From positions 1 through 64,000 of the forward strand of contig CAVSVP010000025.1 in NCBI GenBank assembly GCA_963731125.1: a stretch of 64,000 nt of DNA, in the 5' to 3' direction. Position numbers and translations under genes: made by a program. This DNA comes from CAVSVP01 sp963731125 (lineage in GTDB: Bacteria > Pseudomonadota > Gammaproteobacteria > Competibacterales > Competibacteraceae). Position 1 is the first letter of the stretch. Every line of letters starts with the position of its first letter. Shown here piece by piece: positions 24,990 to 34,652 of the stretch. The notes below the pieces were generated by a model. That model was not told where the DNA came from. It saw nothing but the letters and a program-made list of their open reading frames with translations, and did no database searches.

Positions 24990-25319
24990 ATGAACGTCAT
25001 TCGAATTGCCTTGCTGCCGTTTTTTATTCTGTCCGGCGTGGTGGCGGCCGAGGACGCATGTTTCTGCCTGCAAGACGACAACGACAATTTCCGTCATAGC
25101 TGTAGCACACAACAACAGGGTATCCGACAGGTCGTGCATTGCCTGGACGATGCCGGAGAACCTTACCGCGTGGATGATCTAAGCGGCTGGAACCGACTTG
25201 CCGCGGGCGAAGGCCGCTGCAATCCCTGCAAGCCGGTGCAGACTCGCATCGAAGGACCCATTCGCGGCGACGAGGACGACGCGCCCACGCCGAACCCCGC
25301 CGATGACCGCGCCGAATGA
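24990..25319 (+). CDS. Small secreted cysteine-rich protein
   Basis: 109 residues from the ATG at 24990. The N-terminus MNVIRIALLPFFILSGVVA is a Sec signal peptide with likely cleavage after AAEDA or VVA. The mature part has six or more Cys residues (CFC, SCST, VHCLDD, RCNPCKP), suggesting disulfides or metal binding, and an acidic tail (GDEDDAPTPNPADDRAE). I do not recognise a family. Its end overlaps the start of the next gene. Confidence 0.6.
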   Translation: MNVIRIALLPFFILSGVVAAEDACFCLQDDNDNFRHSCSTQQQGIRQVVHCLDDAGEPYRVDDLSGWNRLAAGEGRCNPCKPVQTRIEGPIRGDEDDAPTPNPADDRAE

Positions 25320-25941
25320 CCGTGCCAGCGGCGCGCTGCTGCTGGACCTGGCCACCGCGCTGACGCTGATCAGCGCCCTAATTTACGCTACCGGCTGGAC
25401 TTACGCCTACCACTATTTCAGCCATTTCAAACTTGGCCTGCTGATGCTGGAGATCCCCGTTCAGTATTTCTTTATGTACGGTTTTTGGGTCTTCAAAGCC
25501 TGGTGGTGGCTGCTGGTCGTGCTCTATGGCCTGATCGCGCTGCCGTTTCTGATCGCCGCTTCCTACGTTACGCCGCGGCTGCGCCGGCTGGCAACGGCAC
25601 GACCTTGGCTGCCTAAGCACCTGCAAGTGCTGCTGGTGCTGTTGGCTTTTGTGTTGGCCTGGCGGTTGGCAGTGGCCAGCGCGGACGGGTATTACCGTGA
25701 GCAACAAGCAAGCAGCTTTGCTGCCTATCCGCACGTGCGGGTCTGGCTGAAAGAGCCACTATCCGATGACACCCGCTTGCGCACTTTTTACGAGTTGCTG
25801 CCCGAGGGCGGCTATCGGCTGTTGCTGCAAAACCGGGACGCTCTGTTCTTGTTCAAGGTACCACGCGATAGCAAGCCGGCCCGGCTGGCGGTGATCCAGT
25901 TGGACCTGGCTGATGTCAAATCCGTTAGAGTATTGCCCTGA
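25303..25941 (+). CDS. Inner-membrane protein with three or four transmembrane segments
   Basis: 212 residues from the ATG at 25303, which overlaps the preceding gene. Hydrophobic segments are LLLDLATALTLISALIYATG, YFFMYGFWVF plus KAWWWLLVVLYGLIALPFLI, and LQVLLVLLAFVLAWRLAVA. A ~75-residue C-terminal soluble domain follows (VRVWLKEPLSDDTRLRTF ...), probably periplasmic. Family unknown. It lies 26 bp before the TPR-CHAT gene, so the three are probably one operon. Confidence 0.6.
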   Translation: MTAPNDRASGALLLDLATALTLISALIYATGWTYAYHYFSHFKLGLLMLEIPVQYFFMYGFWVFKAWWWLLVVLYGLIALPFLIAASYVTPRLRRLATARPWLPKHLQVLLVLLAFVLAWRLAVASADGYYREQQASSFAAYPHVRVWLKEPLSDDTRLRTFYELLPEGGYRLLLQNRDALFLFKVPRDSKPARLAVIQLDLADVKSVRVLP

Positions 25942-25967
25942 TCAGCGGCGATGATGGAGGATGAGCG

Positions 25968-28208
25968 ATGAGACAATACGGTTATTGGCTGATGACGGCG
26001 CTGCTGTGGCTGAGCGCTGTGACTTACGCTCAACAAGAAGCACCGGATGACTATGTTCAGGCGGTTACGGCTTATCTGCGGCAGGAAACCGGCGAGATAC
26101 CCCAACCTCAGGATATTGTCGTCATGCTTAACCGCCTTGTGGTTAAGGTGTACCAGGACGGTGATTATCGCACCAGCCTGACGATCGCCGAGCAAACTTA
26201 CCGTTTCGCCGAGCAAGCGCTCGGCCCCGAGCACCCGCAGACGCTCGGCAGCGTCAACAACCTCGCGCTCTTATATGCGTCCCAAGGCCGCTATGGGGAG
26301 GCCGAGCCACTCTATCAGCGCGCCCTGGCCGCCAGCGAGAAGGTCCTCGGCCCCGAGCACCCGCAGACGCTCGGCAGCGTCAACAACCTCGCGCTCTTAT
26401 ATGCGTCCCAAGGCCGCTATGGGGAGGCCGAGCCACTCTATCAGCGCGCCCTGGCCGCCCGCGAGAAGGTCCTCGGCCCCGAGCACCCGGATACCTTAAC
26501 GGGACAACTCAATTACGCAGTGACACTGGTCAATCTTAAGCAGCCGGAACGCGCCTTGCGGCTGTTAGAGCGCCTGGAGCCGCGTTTGCTAGAGCTTGCA
26601 GCATTACGGCTGCGCACCACTCGCCAGGAGTGGGTTCGGCGCCGGTTTCTAGCCAGTCAATCAACCTTTCAGGATGTGGCGCTGACCCTGGCCATGCGCC
26701 ATCCTGAGGAAGCTTTTTTCGATCTCGCCGCCAAGGTCATGCTGCGTTGGAAGCAGATTCAGGGCGAAGAGGAAGCGTTCCTGGCGCGGCTGGTGCGGCG
26801 TCGCGGCGGGCAGGATGCCGAGGTGCGCGAATTGGCCCAGGAGATTGCGGCCCTGCGCCGCGAGCTGAGTCATCTCGCCAATCGACCGGAGCCGGACGTT
26901 GACTTGCAGCGCCAAAAGCTGAATGAGCTGGAAGCGAAGGAAACCCGCCTGGCGCAGATCAGCCGCGCGTTCAATCGCCACCTGCAAGTGCGCGCGGCCA
27001 ACGCCGATGACGTACGCAGCTATCTGCCGCGGGAGGGCGGTGCGTTATTGGAGCTGCGCCAATATCACCCTGTCAACTTTAAGACCGGCAAGGTCGATCC
27101 CCCGCGCTGGGCGGCGCTGTTGCTATCGGCTGAAGACGAGATGTCGTTGCATGATCTCGGACCGGTATCCGAAACCTGGACATTGTGGCAGACGCTACAG
27201 CGCACTGGCGCACGCGAGACTGCTGCTAAGCTCTACCGTAACCTGTTCGGCCAGTTGGACGAGCAGCTCAAGGGTTACCAGACGCTCTACCTCGCGCCGG
27301 ATGATTTTCTTAATCTGGTCGCCTTCGCCCGGCTGGTGACGCCGGAAGACCAGTACTGGATTCAACGCCAGGCTCTGCATCAGGTTCGCACCGGACGGCA
27401 TTTAATCGTCGGTTATGACCGTGATCTGGACAAGCCCAAGGGGCTGCTGGCCCTGGGTGGAGTCGATTACGAAAGATTCAGCGGCGCTGGTGGATCTGAA
27501 CCGCCGGCGGAGCCGCCGCCGAACCCGTCCATGACCGTTGCCCTGCGGGCGCTGAGCAATGAAATCAAACACTTCGGTGCGCTCGAAGAAACCGGCCGGG
27601 AAGCCCGCGAGGTGGCAAACGCCTACTGGAGCTACTGGAACATCGAGCCGCAGGTCTGGCTGGGTGCCGAGGCCGCCGAGACGCGCTTGAAAACCCTTCC
27701 GGCGGCCCCCAAGGTGCTGCACCTGGCCACCCACGGGTTCTATCTCAGCGATGCCGGCGGTGTGATCGATCGTCCGATGGTGCTCTCCGGCCTGGCGCTG
27801 GCTGGTGCCAACCGGGGGCTCAAGGGACAGTTTGGCCCTAACGGCGAAGACGGTATTCTGTATGCCCTGGAGGTGCAGGACCTGAACCTGGAAGATACCG
27901 AACTGGTCACCCTGTCGGCCTGCGATACCGGCCACGGCACGCCGGATTACTCCGAAGGCGTATACGGGCTGGTGCGGGCGTTTCGCATCGCCGGGGCGCG
28001 TAACGTGATGATGTCACTCTGGAAACTGGGCGATGCCCCGGCGCGGGAGTTCATGACGCGGTTCTACCGTCGCTGGTTGGACGGCAGCAAGCCTGAGGAT
28101 TTGGCCGTGGCGTTACGGGAAACGCAGCTCTCGTTTATCGAAGACAAGGACAGGCGCCTGCGTAATCCCAAGGTCTGGGCGCCGTTTGTGCTGGTCGAAG
28201 CCCGGTAA
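25968..28208 (+). CDS. Exported TPR-CHAT (caspase-like) protein
   Basis: 746 residues. A signal peptide comes first (YGYWLMTALLWLSAVTYA). TPR repeats of the 42-residue kinesin-light-chain type follow at residues ~50-200 (LYASQGRYGEAEPLYQRAL), then a long helical, coiled-coil-prone region to ~340. The C-terminal CHAT domain carries the His-Cys dyad: His589 in HLATHGF and Cys652 in LVTLSACDTGHG. CHAT proteins are caspase/separase-like proteases, so this one is a candidate peptidase acting in the periplasm or at the membrane. Substrate and trigger are unknown. Confidence 0.88.
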   Translation: MRQYGYWLMTALLWLSAVTYAQQEAPDDYVQAVTAYLRQETGEIPQPQDIVVMLNRLVVKVYQDGDYRTSLTIAEQTYRFAEQALGPEHPQTLGSVNNLALLYASQGRYGEAEPLYQRALAASEKVLGPEHPQTLGSVNNLALLYASQGRYGEAEPLYQRALAAREKVLGPEHPDTLTGQLNYAVTLVNLKQPERALRLLERLEPRLLELAALRLRTTRQEWVRRRFLASQSTFQDVALTLAMRHPEEAFFDLAAKVMLRWKQIQGEEEAFLARLVRRRGGQDAEVRELAQEIAALRRELSHLANRPEPDVDLQRQKLNELEAKETRLAQISRAFNRHLQVRAANADDVRSYLPREGGALLELRQYHPVNFKTGKVDPPRWAALLLSAEDEMSLHDLGPVSETWTLWQTLQRTGARETAAKLYRNLFGQLDEQLKGYQTLYLAPDDFLNLVAFARLVTPEDQYWIQRQALHQVRTGRHLIVGYDRDLDKPKGLLALGGVDYERFSGAGGSEPPAEPPPNPSMTVALRALSNEIKHFGALEETGREAREVANAYWSYWNIEPQVWLGAEAAETRLKTLPAAPKVLHLATHGFYLSDAGGVIDRPMVLSGLALAGANRGLKGQFGPNGEDGILYALEVQDLNLEDTELVTLSACDTGHGTPDYSEGVYGLVRAFRIAGARNVMMSLWKLGDAPAREFMTRFYRRWLDGSKPEDLAVALRETQLSFIEDKDRRLRNPKVWAPFVLVEAR
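26220..26471 (+). repeat. Two near-identical 126-bp direct repeats coding for TPR units
   Basis: Copies at 26220-26345 and 26346-26471 begin ctcggccccgagcacccgca and differ at one base that I can see (agcgag against cgcgag). Each encodes one 42-residue TPR unit, so unit number can change in frame. Confidence 0.85.
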
Positions 28209-28336
28209 ACTCGGGATCATGGATCATTCGTGACAACGACACCGCCGAGCGCTTCTCAAGACGGTATCTACATGCTGTATAGCCTGCCTTGCATAAATTG
28301 TTAAAATCAATGATTTGAAAATTGGGAGAACATATT

Positions 28337-29740
28337 ATGATTCACCAGTGGACGCCTGGTTCCTGGCGTCAACGCCCGGCTACCCAATTACCCAGCTATC
28401 CCGATGAAATCGCCTTGCAGAAGGTAGAGCAGCAGTTGGAAACATGTCCACCTTTGGTATTCGCCGGAGAAGCTCGTACTCTGTGCAGGCAATTGGGCGA
28501 AGTCGCCGCAGGTCAAGCCTTCCTGCTACAAGGTGGAGATTGTGCCGAGAGCTTCGCTGAGTTCCGGGCCGTCAATATTCGTGATACTTTTCGAGTGCTG
28601 CTGCAAATGGCGGTGGTGTTGACATTCGCCGCCGCTTGCCCAGTCGTCAAAGTGGGGCGGACGGCTGGTCAATTTGCCAAACCGCGTAGCCAATCTACTG
28701 AAATTCAGCATGGAGAGGAATTGCCCAGTTACCGGGGTGACATTATCAATGGCATGGCATTCACTCCCGCGGATCGCTGTCCAGATCCCGAGCGGCAACT
28801 GCGCGCTTATGCGCAGTCGGCGGCTACCTTGAATCTGCTTAGGGCTTTTGCGCAGGGTGGTTACGCCGATTTACACCAAGTGCAGCGCTGGAATATGGAC
28901 TTTGTGGCGGCAAGCCCTCAAGGTGAGCGTTATCGTGATTTAGCCAACCGCATTACCGAAAGCCTGGCCTTTATGGAAGCCTGCGGCTTAAACGCCGAGA
29001 CCGCCCCGCAAATACGGGAAACGCAGTTTTATACCTCCCATGAAGCCTTGCTGTTGGGCTACGAACAGGCGCTAACGCGCATAGACAGTCTCACCGGAAA
29101 TTGGTACGACACCTCGGCCCATATGATATGGATCGGTGAACGAACCCGGCAACTAGATGGCGCTCATGTGGAATTCGCCCGCGGCGTTGCCAATCCCATT
29201 GGTGTCAAGATAGGCCCAAAGACGAGCGGTGATACGCTGTTACGCCTGCTGGATATTCTTAACCCCAATAACGAAGCGGGGCGTTTGACGGTTATCAGCC
29301 GCATGGGAGCCGCTAAGGTAGAAAATGCTCTGCCGCCGCTGATTCACGCTGTGCAGCGGGAAGGACGCAAGGTGGTCTGGTCTTGTGATCCAATGCACGG
29401 TAATATCATTAAGTCTTCCACTGGCTATAAAACGCGCCCCTTCCAGCGAATTTTAGAAGAGGTGCAGCGCTTTTTCGCCGTTCACCAAGCAGAAGGTAGC
29501 TATCCGGGCGGGGTTCATTTTGAAATGACTGGACAGGACGTTACCGAGTGCACGGGCGGCGCCCAAGCCATTACGGAACAAGGACTTGCCGATCGTTATC
29601 ACACCCACTGTGATCCGCGGTTAAATGCCTCGCAAAGTCTTGAACTGGCATTTCTGGTTGCCGAAACCCTAAAAAAATATCGCACCGTATCTCCGATGGA
29701 GTCACCGAGTTCAGCAACACCCGGAAGGGTGCTTTTGTAA
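28337..29740 (+). CDS. 3-deoxy-7-phosphoheptulonate (DAHP) synthase, class II
   Basis: 467 residues of the class II (plant/Mycobacterium-type) DAHP synthase family: PPLVFAGEARTLCRQLGEVA, FLLQGGDCAESF, IGERTRQLDGAHVEF, VWSCDPMHGN and GGVHFEMTGQDVTECTGGA. It condenses PEP and erythrose 4-phosphate as the first step of the shikimate pathway. The metal-binding Cys is in GGDCAE. The ATG at 28337 has GGGAGAA 7 nt upstream. An upstream in-frame TTG at 28322 is less likely. Confidence 0.93.
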   Translation: MIHQWTPGSWRQRPATQLPSYPDEIALQKVEQQLETCPPLVFAGEARTLCRQLGEVAAGQAFLLQGGDCAESFAEFRAVNIRDTFRVLLQMAVVLTFAAACPVVKVGRTAGQFAKPRSQSTEIQHGEELPSYRGDIINGMAFTPADRCPDPERQLRAYAQSAATLNLLRAFAQGGYADLHQVQRWNMDFVAASPQGERYRDLANRITESLAFMEACGLNAETAPQIRETQFYTSHEALLLGYEQALTRIDSLTGNWYDTSAHMIWIGERTRQLDGAHVEFARGVANPIGVKIGPKTSGDTLLRLLDILNPNNEAGRLTVISRMGAAKVENALPPLIHAVQREGRKVVWSCDPMHGNIIKSSTGYKTRPFQRILEEVQRFFAVHQAEGSYPGGVHFEMTGQDVTECTGGAQAITEQGLADRYHTHCDPRLNASQSLELAFLVAETLKKYRTVSPMESPSSATPGRVLL

Positions 29741-29782
29741 TCTACTGGTTCCTGCAACTTCAAATTTATTGATTGAAAGAGA

Positions 29783-30478
29783 ATGAAAAAGCCATTCCTT
29801 ATGATCGTGCAGGTCAACATGGCAAAGCCCGGCCGTTTAGGTTGTAAACTTAACGAGCGTGGGTACGCGCTGGATATACGCTGTCCCTTGGCAGGGGATG
29901 AGCTGCCTGCGAGTATGGCTGAACATGCCGGTGCCGTGGTACTCGGTGGACCCATGAGCGCCAATGATGATATCGCTTTGCCAGGGCTGCGGGCAGAGCT
30001 GGATTGGATTCCACACGCGTTGGCGTCTGGCAAACCGTTTCTTGGTATTTGCCTGGGTGCACAACTCTTGGCTCGGGCTCTCGGTGCGAGGGTGGTACCC
30101 CATCCCGACGGTGTGGCAGAAATCGGTTACTTTCCGGTGCAGCCCACGGCTGCCGGTGCTCCTTTCTTTATAGAACCGCTGTATGTCTATCATTGGCATT
30201 GCGAAGGTTTGGAATTACCCCGGGAGGCGGTGCTATTGGCCGAAGGCGAGCGGTTTCCTAATCAGGCTTACCGCTATGGCGATAATGCCTTTGGAATCCA
30301 ATTTCACCCGGAAGTGACTTTTGACATCATGGAAGAGTGGTTGCAAAAGGCAGCCCCTCGGTTAGCGCTGCCCGGCGCTCAGCCTAGTGAGCTGCACCGG
30401 GTCGGCCGTGACCGCCATGATGTGACATTTGAGCGTTGGTTCGATTGTTTTCTCAATCTCTGGCTTGAGGATAGTTGA
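29783..30478 (+). CDS. Class I glutamine amidotransferase-like protein (GMP synthase-like)
   Basis: 231 residues, a single GATase-1 domain. The nucleophile is in GICLGAQLLARALGA and the His-Glu pair in FGIQFHPEVTFDIM. It resembles stand-alone amidotransferases annotated as GMP synthase-like; no ATP-PPase or acceptor domain is attached, so the physiological reaction is unknown. It starts at ATG 29783 with AAGAGAA upstream. The next gene begins 5 bp after its stop. Confidence 0.85.
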   Translation: MKKPFLMIVQVNMAKPGRLGCKLNERGYALDIRCPLAGDELPASMAEHAGAVVLGGPMSANDDIALPGLRAELDWIPHALASGKPFLGICLGAQLLARALGARVVPHPDGVAEIGYFPVQPTAAGAPFFIEPLYVYHWHCEGLELPREAVLLAEGERFPNQAYRYGDNAFGIQFHPEVTFDIMEEWLQKAAPRLALPGAQPSELHRVGRDRHDVTFERWFDCFLNLWLEDS

Positions 30479-30482
30479 GCCG

Positions 30483-31415
30483 TTGCTTGCCATTGTCAAC
30501 TCGTTAGCTCCCGTATTTTTGGTGATTGCTCTGGGTTGGGTGCTTAGACGCAAGCATTTTATCTCGCCGACGGCATTGCAGGACATGACGCAGCTCACCT
30601 ATTGGGTAGGATTGCCTTGTTTGCTGTTTTATAAAATTACCGTTACAGAACCGGCGCTGGGTGAAGCGGGAAGCGTGCTGCTAGTCACTGCGGGGGCGAC
30701 TACCGGAGGTATTTTGTTGAGTTATTCTCTGGCAAAGTGGTTGGGTGTTCCTGGCGCTTCAATGGGTACTTTTGTCCAAGCAGGATTTCGCGGCAACCTG
30801 GCCTTCGTGGGATTGCCAGTGGTTATTTATGCTTTTTCTGAGCCAGGGCGCAGTGCTGCTGCAGAAGTCACGGCGCTGCTTGTCTTTGGTCCTATGGTAG
30901 TTTTCTATAACGTAGTGGCTGTCTTGGTTCTGCTGTTTAGCCGTGCTGGGATTAACGGCAAGCTGTTGGGTAAGGTGAGTAAAGAATTACTAACGAATCC
31001 CCTGTTTATCGCCTGCCTGGCTGGCGTGCTCTGTTCGCTGATGAGATTGCCGCTGCCGGTCCTTGTCGAGCGCAGCTTAGCGGCCATTGGCCAAATGGCT
31101 TTGCCGCTGGCACTGTTGTGTCTTGGTGGTTCCTTGGTGGCCATTCAGATGGGGGGCGGTCTAGTCTGGTCGGCTAACGCTGCTATGATCAAGCTGGTGA
31201 TAATGCCGTTGTTGGGTTATGGCATCGCCTGGTGGATAAACCTAAGTCCAGAGGGCACACGTATTGCCCTGATCTTGTTGGCTTGTCCTACCGCTACGGT
31301 CTCCTATATTTTGGTGAATCAAATTGGTGGTGATGCTGCGCTAGCCGCCGGCGCTATTTTGCTCAGCACCGTGCTGGCGACGTTGCCACTGGCATTGGTG
31401 CTGGCGCTGACTTAA
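30483..31415 (+). CDS. AEC-family (auxin efflux carrier-type) transporter
   Basis: 310 residues with about ten transmembrane helices in two five-helix halves, starting LAIVNSLAPVFLVIALGWVL. AEC permeases export or exchange small anions; the substrate is unknown. I place the start at a TTG (30483) because it gives the family-typical N-terminus and lies just after the preceding stop. A longer frame opens at 30429 inside that gene. GAGG lies about 11 nt upstream. Confidence 0.82.
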   Translation: MLAIVNSLAPVFLVIALGWVLRRKHFISPTALQDMTQLTYWVGLPCLLFYKITVTEPALGEAGSVLLVTAGATTGGILLSYSLAKWLGVPGASMGTFVQAGFRGNLAFVGLPVVIYAFSEPGRSAAAEVTALLVFGPMVVFYNVVAVLVLLFSRAGINGKLLGKVSKELLTNPLFIACLAGVLCSLMRLPLPVLVERSLAAIGQMALPLALLCLGGSLVAIQMGGGLVWSANAAMIKLVIMPLLGYGIAWWINLSPEGTRIALILLACPTATVSYILVNQIGGDAALAAGAILLSTVLATLPLALVLALT

Positions 31416-31612
31416 GCCAGCAGATTGGCATCCGTTGGTAATGCAGCTATTATAAGCAGAATGCAGAACTTGCTAGTCCAGATCAAGGATTGATGGGCAA
31501 TCGCCATACTACCTTTAGCCGGTAAATGCGAATGGCAAGTTGTGCGGAAACATCACAGTGAATGTTCACTATGTGCCTATAGTCAATAACAGGGAATCGC
31601 AAAGGAATGTCG

Positions 31613-32860
31613 ATGGTTTTGACTCGCACTACGTCTCGTTTCGCTTTTTTTTTCCTGTATTTCGCAACTTCTGCAGTGTTGCCGTCAGCTGGTAAAGCAG
31701 CGCCTTACGCAGCCCTTGTGGTCGAGGTAAAGTCTGAAAAGGTGCTGTTTGAACAGAATGCTCATCAACTCCGTTATCCAGCTTCACTGACTAAGATGAT
31801 GACGCTTTACCTGGTTTTTGATGCCTTGGAGCGTAGACGGTTTGCCTTTGACCAACGGTTGTCAGTCTCAAAACAGGCCGCAGCGCGTCCGCCGTCGAAA
31901 TTGGGATTACGAGTTGGAGATACTATCACTGTTGAGCAGGCAATACTGGCGTTGGTGACGCGTTCGGCGAATGATGTGGCCACCGTAGTTGCTGAGGCGT
32001 TGAGTGGATCGGAAACAGCATTTGCACAGCAGATGACCAAGACGGCGCGTGCTCTAGGAATGCTGCATTCCGTCTTCCGTAATGCTTCTGGTCTTCCCGA
32101 CGTTCGTCAAGTTACTTCTGCCTGGGATATGTTTCGGTTGGCCAAGGCGCTGCAGGAGAATTTTCCTAATTATTATCAGTACTTTGCAACGACTAATTTC
32201 GTATATCGTAACAGAAATTACCGTAATCATAATCGCCTGCTTACTAGTTATACAGGTACCGATGGGATAAAAACCGGCTATATCCGCGCCTCGGGTTATA
32301 ATCTCGTCGCTTCCACACACCGAAATGGATGGCATATCATCGGTATCGTTTTTGGCGGCGAGACAGCTAAAGCACGTAATACTCATATGCAGGCCATTTT
32401 AGATCGAGGCTTTGTGCAGCTGGCGACGGAGCGTTCCGATACCGATGTGGTTTATAGGAACAACCCGCTGACTTTGATTGCAAAGGGCAGATTAGCTAAA
32501 GCGATGCCTCGCGATAAGCAACCGGGTAAAATTTTGCCAGGGGTCACGCGTCGCCTTTCTGCAGAGGATGAAGGAAGCTATGACCCGCCCAAGGAGTTAA
32601 ATTCGTCTTCGCCGAGCTGGAGGGTACAGGTAGGAACTTTTTCCCGAGTTGCTAGTGCTAAGCAACGGGTTTTTGAAGCAATGCGCGCTGCGCCTGCTTT
32701 ATTGTCACGTGAGCACGCCAATATTGTACCGTTACAGCAGCGGGGGCAGGCTTTGTTCCGTGCTCGTTTTGATGGCCTTAGCCAGGCTGAGGCCGGAGCT
32801 GCATGCCAGATATTGCAACAGCAGCAGATTGACTGCTTATTGCTGGCGCCAACTGGCTAA
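31613..32860 (+). CDS. D-alanyl-D-alanine carboxypeptidase with SPOR domain
   Basis: 415 residues. A Sec signal (FAFFFLYFATSAVLPSAGKA) is followed by a PBP5-type peptidase S11 domain with SxxK in PASLTKMM, SxN in TRSANDV and KTG in GIKTGYIR. A C-terminal SPOR peptidoglycan-binding domain (SWRVQVGTFSRVASAKQRVF) replaces the usual PBP5 C-terminal anchor. It trims the terminal D-Ala of peptidoglycan stem peptides in the periplasm; the SPOR domain should target it to septal denuded glycan. Start at ATG 31613 has AGGA 6 nt upstream (ATG 31607 is the alternative). Confidence 0.92.
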   Translation: MVLTRTTSRFAFFFLYFATSAVLPSAGKAAPYAALVVEVKSEKVLFEQNAHQLRYPASLTKMMTLYLVFDALERRRFAFDQRLSVSKQAAARPPSKLGLRVGDTITVEQAILALVTRSANDVATVVAEALSGSETAFAQQMTKTARALGMLHSVFRNASGLPDVRQVTSAWDMFRLAKALQENFPNYYQYFATTNFVYRNRNYRNHNRLLTSYTGTDGIKTGYIRASGYNLVASTHRNGWHIIGIVFGGETAKARNTHMQAILDRGFVQLATERSDTDVVYRNNPLTLIAKGRLAKAMPRDKQPGKILPGVTRRLSAEDEGSYDPPKELNSSSPSWRVQVGTFSRVASAKQRVFEAMRAAPALLSREHANIVPLQQRGQALFRARFDGLSQAEAGAACQILQQQQIDCLLLAPTG

Positions 32861-32887
32861 AGCCTGTCTAATCATCAGTGACTGAGA

Positions 32888-34471
32888 CTAGCGTTGTGCA
32901 AAATAGCGCTTTAAATACTCAGCAAATGGAAGCGTGTCCGGGGTTTCCATGTCTTGCTGGCGTTGCCAAGATTGCCTGGCTGTTTCCAGAAAAAACGCTT
33001 CCCGCTCAAAATTGGGTGATAACAATTTAAAGTAATTCTGGTGTTGCTCCGACAGCCGCTTAGCGAAATGGAAGAAAGGTTCTTGATGTTCATGCATCTC
33101 AGCCAGTATTCTGGCTGATGGTGTTAGCTCGGACTCGACAATGGCGGCTTTCTGATGTTGTAACGCATTTGCATAAGGTTGATTCTCTTCTCCAGCGTCC
33201 AGTGCTTCGCAAAATCCTTCCATGGCTATCATGATGTCCATGGCCCATGTGCTGAGGGGAATGCGTTTTCCATTACGGTGCAGGCGCAGCGCAGGATCTC
33301 GACCGCGATTTGCCGTGGCTATTTGGTTGTCGTCAATCTCTCTGCGTTCCTCATCGCTAATCAGAGGACTTTCATGGAACAGGCAGAATACGAGGAAGGC
33401 TTCTAGAAAGCGTAGCGTATCCTCAGGAATACCCATGGGATCAAAAGCGTTGACGTCCAGAGAACGCAGCTCCACGTACTGTACCCCTCTACGTTGCAGG
33501 GCGAGAATGGGTTTCTCATCCTCCAGGGGAATCTGTTTAGGACGCATGGAACTGTAATATTCATTTTCGATCTGCAGGATATTAGCATTAAGCTGCCGAT
33601 ATTCCCCGTTTACAACAACGCCTAACTTTTCGTAAGGCGGACAGGGAGTTTCGATGGCCCAAGTGAGACTGGCGATATATTCGTCAAGATTATTGTAAGA
33701 AATAGCTAAACCGCATGCTTTTTCACTTTTGTTCGTATAACCAATATCGCTTATCCGTAAGGAGGTGGCATAGGGTTGGTAGTAGGTATTTGCATCCAAT
33801 TCCGCTAGATTAGTAGTTTTGCCAGCGAGAAAGGATTTACAGACAGCGGGTGAAGCGCCAAACAGATAGGGAATTAACCAGCCGAAACGTTGTAAATTGC
33901 GAATAAGCGCAAAATAGGCATTGGAACGGAAAGTTTGCAGGGGCTGGTGGTTACCTTCGAATTCTTGGAAAAGTGGCCAGAAGTCCTCAGGTAAGGAATA
34001 GTTGAAATGAACGCCGGCGATGACTTGCATCATCCGCCCATAACGGTAGCCTAAGCCACGCCGATAAACATGCTTCATAAAGCCGGCATTTGAAGAGCCA
34101 TACCAGGCGATCGGAATACTGCGCTCGCCAGCAACGACACAAGGCATGCTGGTAACCCATAGCATCTCCTGGTTCACCTGCCGATAGACAAACTGATGAA
34201 TGTCGCTTAAGAACTGCAATGCCTGTGTGGGATTAGGAAAAGGGGGTGTGATAAATTCCAGTAGGGCTTCAGAATAATCCGTGGTGATGTAAGGATGCGT
34301 TAGGGCAGAACCCAGTACGGCCGGGTGAGGCGTTTGGGCAATATGACCATCGGGCGCAACCCGCAAGGTTTCTTTCTCAAGACCAATGCGGCCGCCCTTA
34401 AGCAGTCTCTGTTGATTCGCATTAAGAAATCGGGTGAGACGTTGTTCAGCAAGTTGAAACAAGGTAGTCAA
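32888..34471 (-). CDS. gshA: Glutamate-cysteine ligase
   Basis: 527 residues of the proteobacterial GshA type. LLKGGRIGLEKETLRVAPDG lies at the N-terminus, and LRISDIGYTNKSEKACGLAI, EYYSSMRPKQ and YVELRSLDVNAFDP are typical core segments. It makes gamma-glutamylcysteine, the first step of glutathione synthesis. The start codon is a TTG at 34471 with no clear ribosome-binding site; the N-terminus nevertheless fits the family. It converges on the D,D-carboxypeptidase gene. Confidence 0.95.
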   Translation of the reverse strand: MTTLFQLAEQRLTRFLNANQQRLLKGGRIGLEKETLRVAPDGHIAQTPHPAVLGSALTHPYITTDYSEALLEFITPPFPNPTQALQFLSDIHQFVYRQVNQEMLWVTSMPCVVAGERSIPIAWYGSSNAGFMKHVYRRGLGYRYGRMMQVIAGVHFNYSLPEDFWPLFQEFEGNHQPLQTFRSNAYFALIRNLQRFGWLIPYLFGASPAVCKSFLAGKTTNLAELDANTYYQPYATSLRISDIGYTNKSEKACGLAISYNNLDEYIASLTWAIETPCPPYEKLGVVVNGEYRQLNANILQIENEYYSSMRPKQIPLEDEKPILALQRRGVQYVELRSLDVNAFDPMGIPEDTLRFLEAFLVFCLFHESPLISDEERREIDDNQIATANRGRDPALRLHRNGKRIPLSTWAMDIMIAMEGFCEALDAGEENQPYANALQHQKAAIVESELTPSARILAEMHEHQEPFFHFAKRLSEQHQNYFKLLSPNFEREAFFLETARQSWQRQQDMETPDTLPFAEYLKRYFAQR

Positions 34472-34652
34472 GTCTCGTATTGGTAGTGGTCAACATAGAT
34501 GAAAATAGAATGCCTCAATATCGTATTCTATCATGGAGAATCATGGGCATTCTCCATCACAGGGGTTTGTAGTGCGGTCGCCAAGCTACGCCCGACTTTG
34601 CAAATGCAGTATTATGCGGTGGCTTTTCCATAGCAACAGTGAAGAGGATGAA

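Noticed and set aside
26220..26471. CRISPR-like repeats
   Set aside because: The repeats are 126 bp, tandem without spacers, and encode TPR units.
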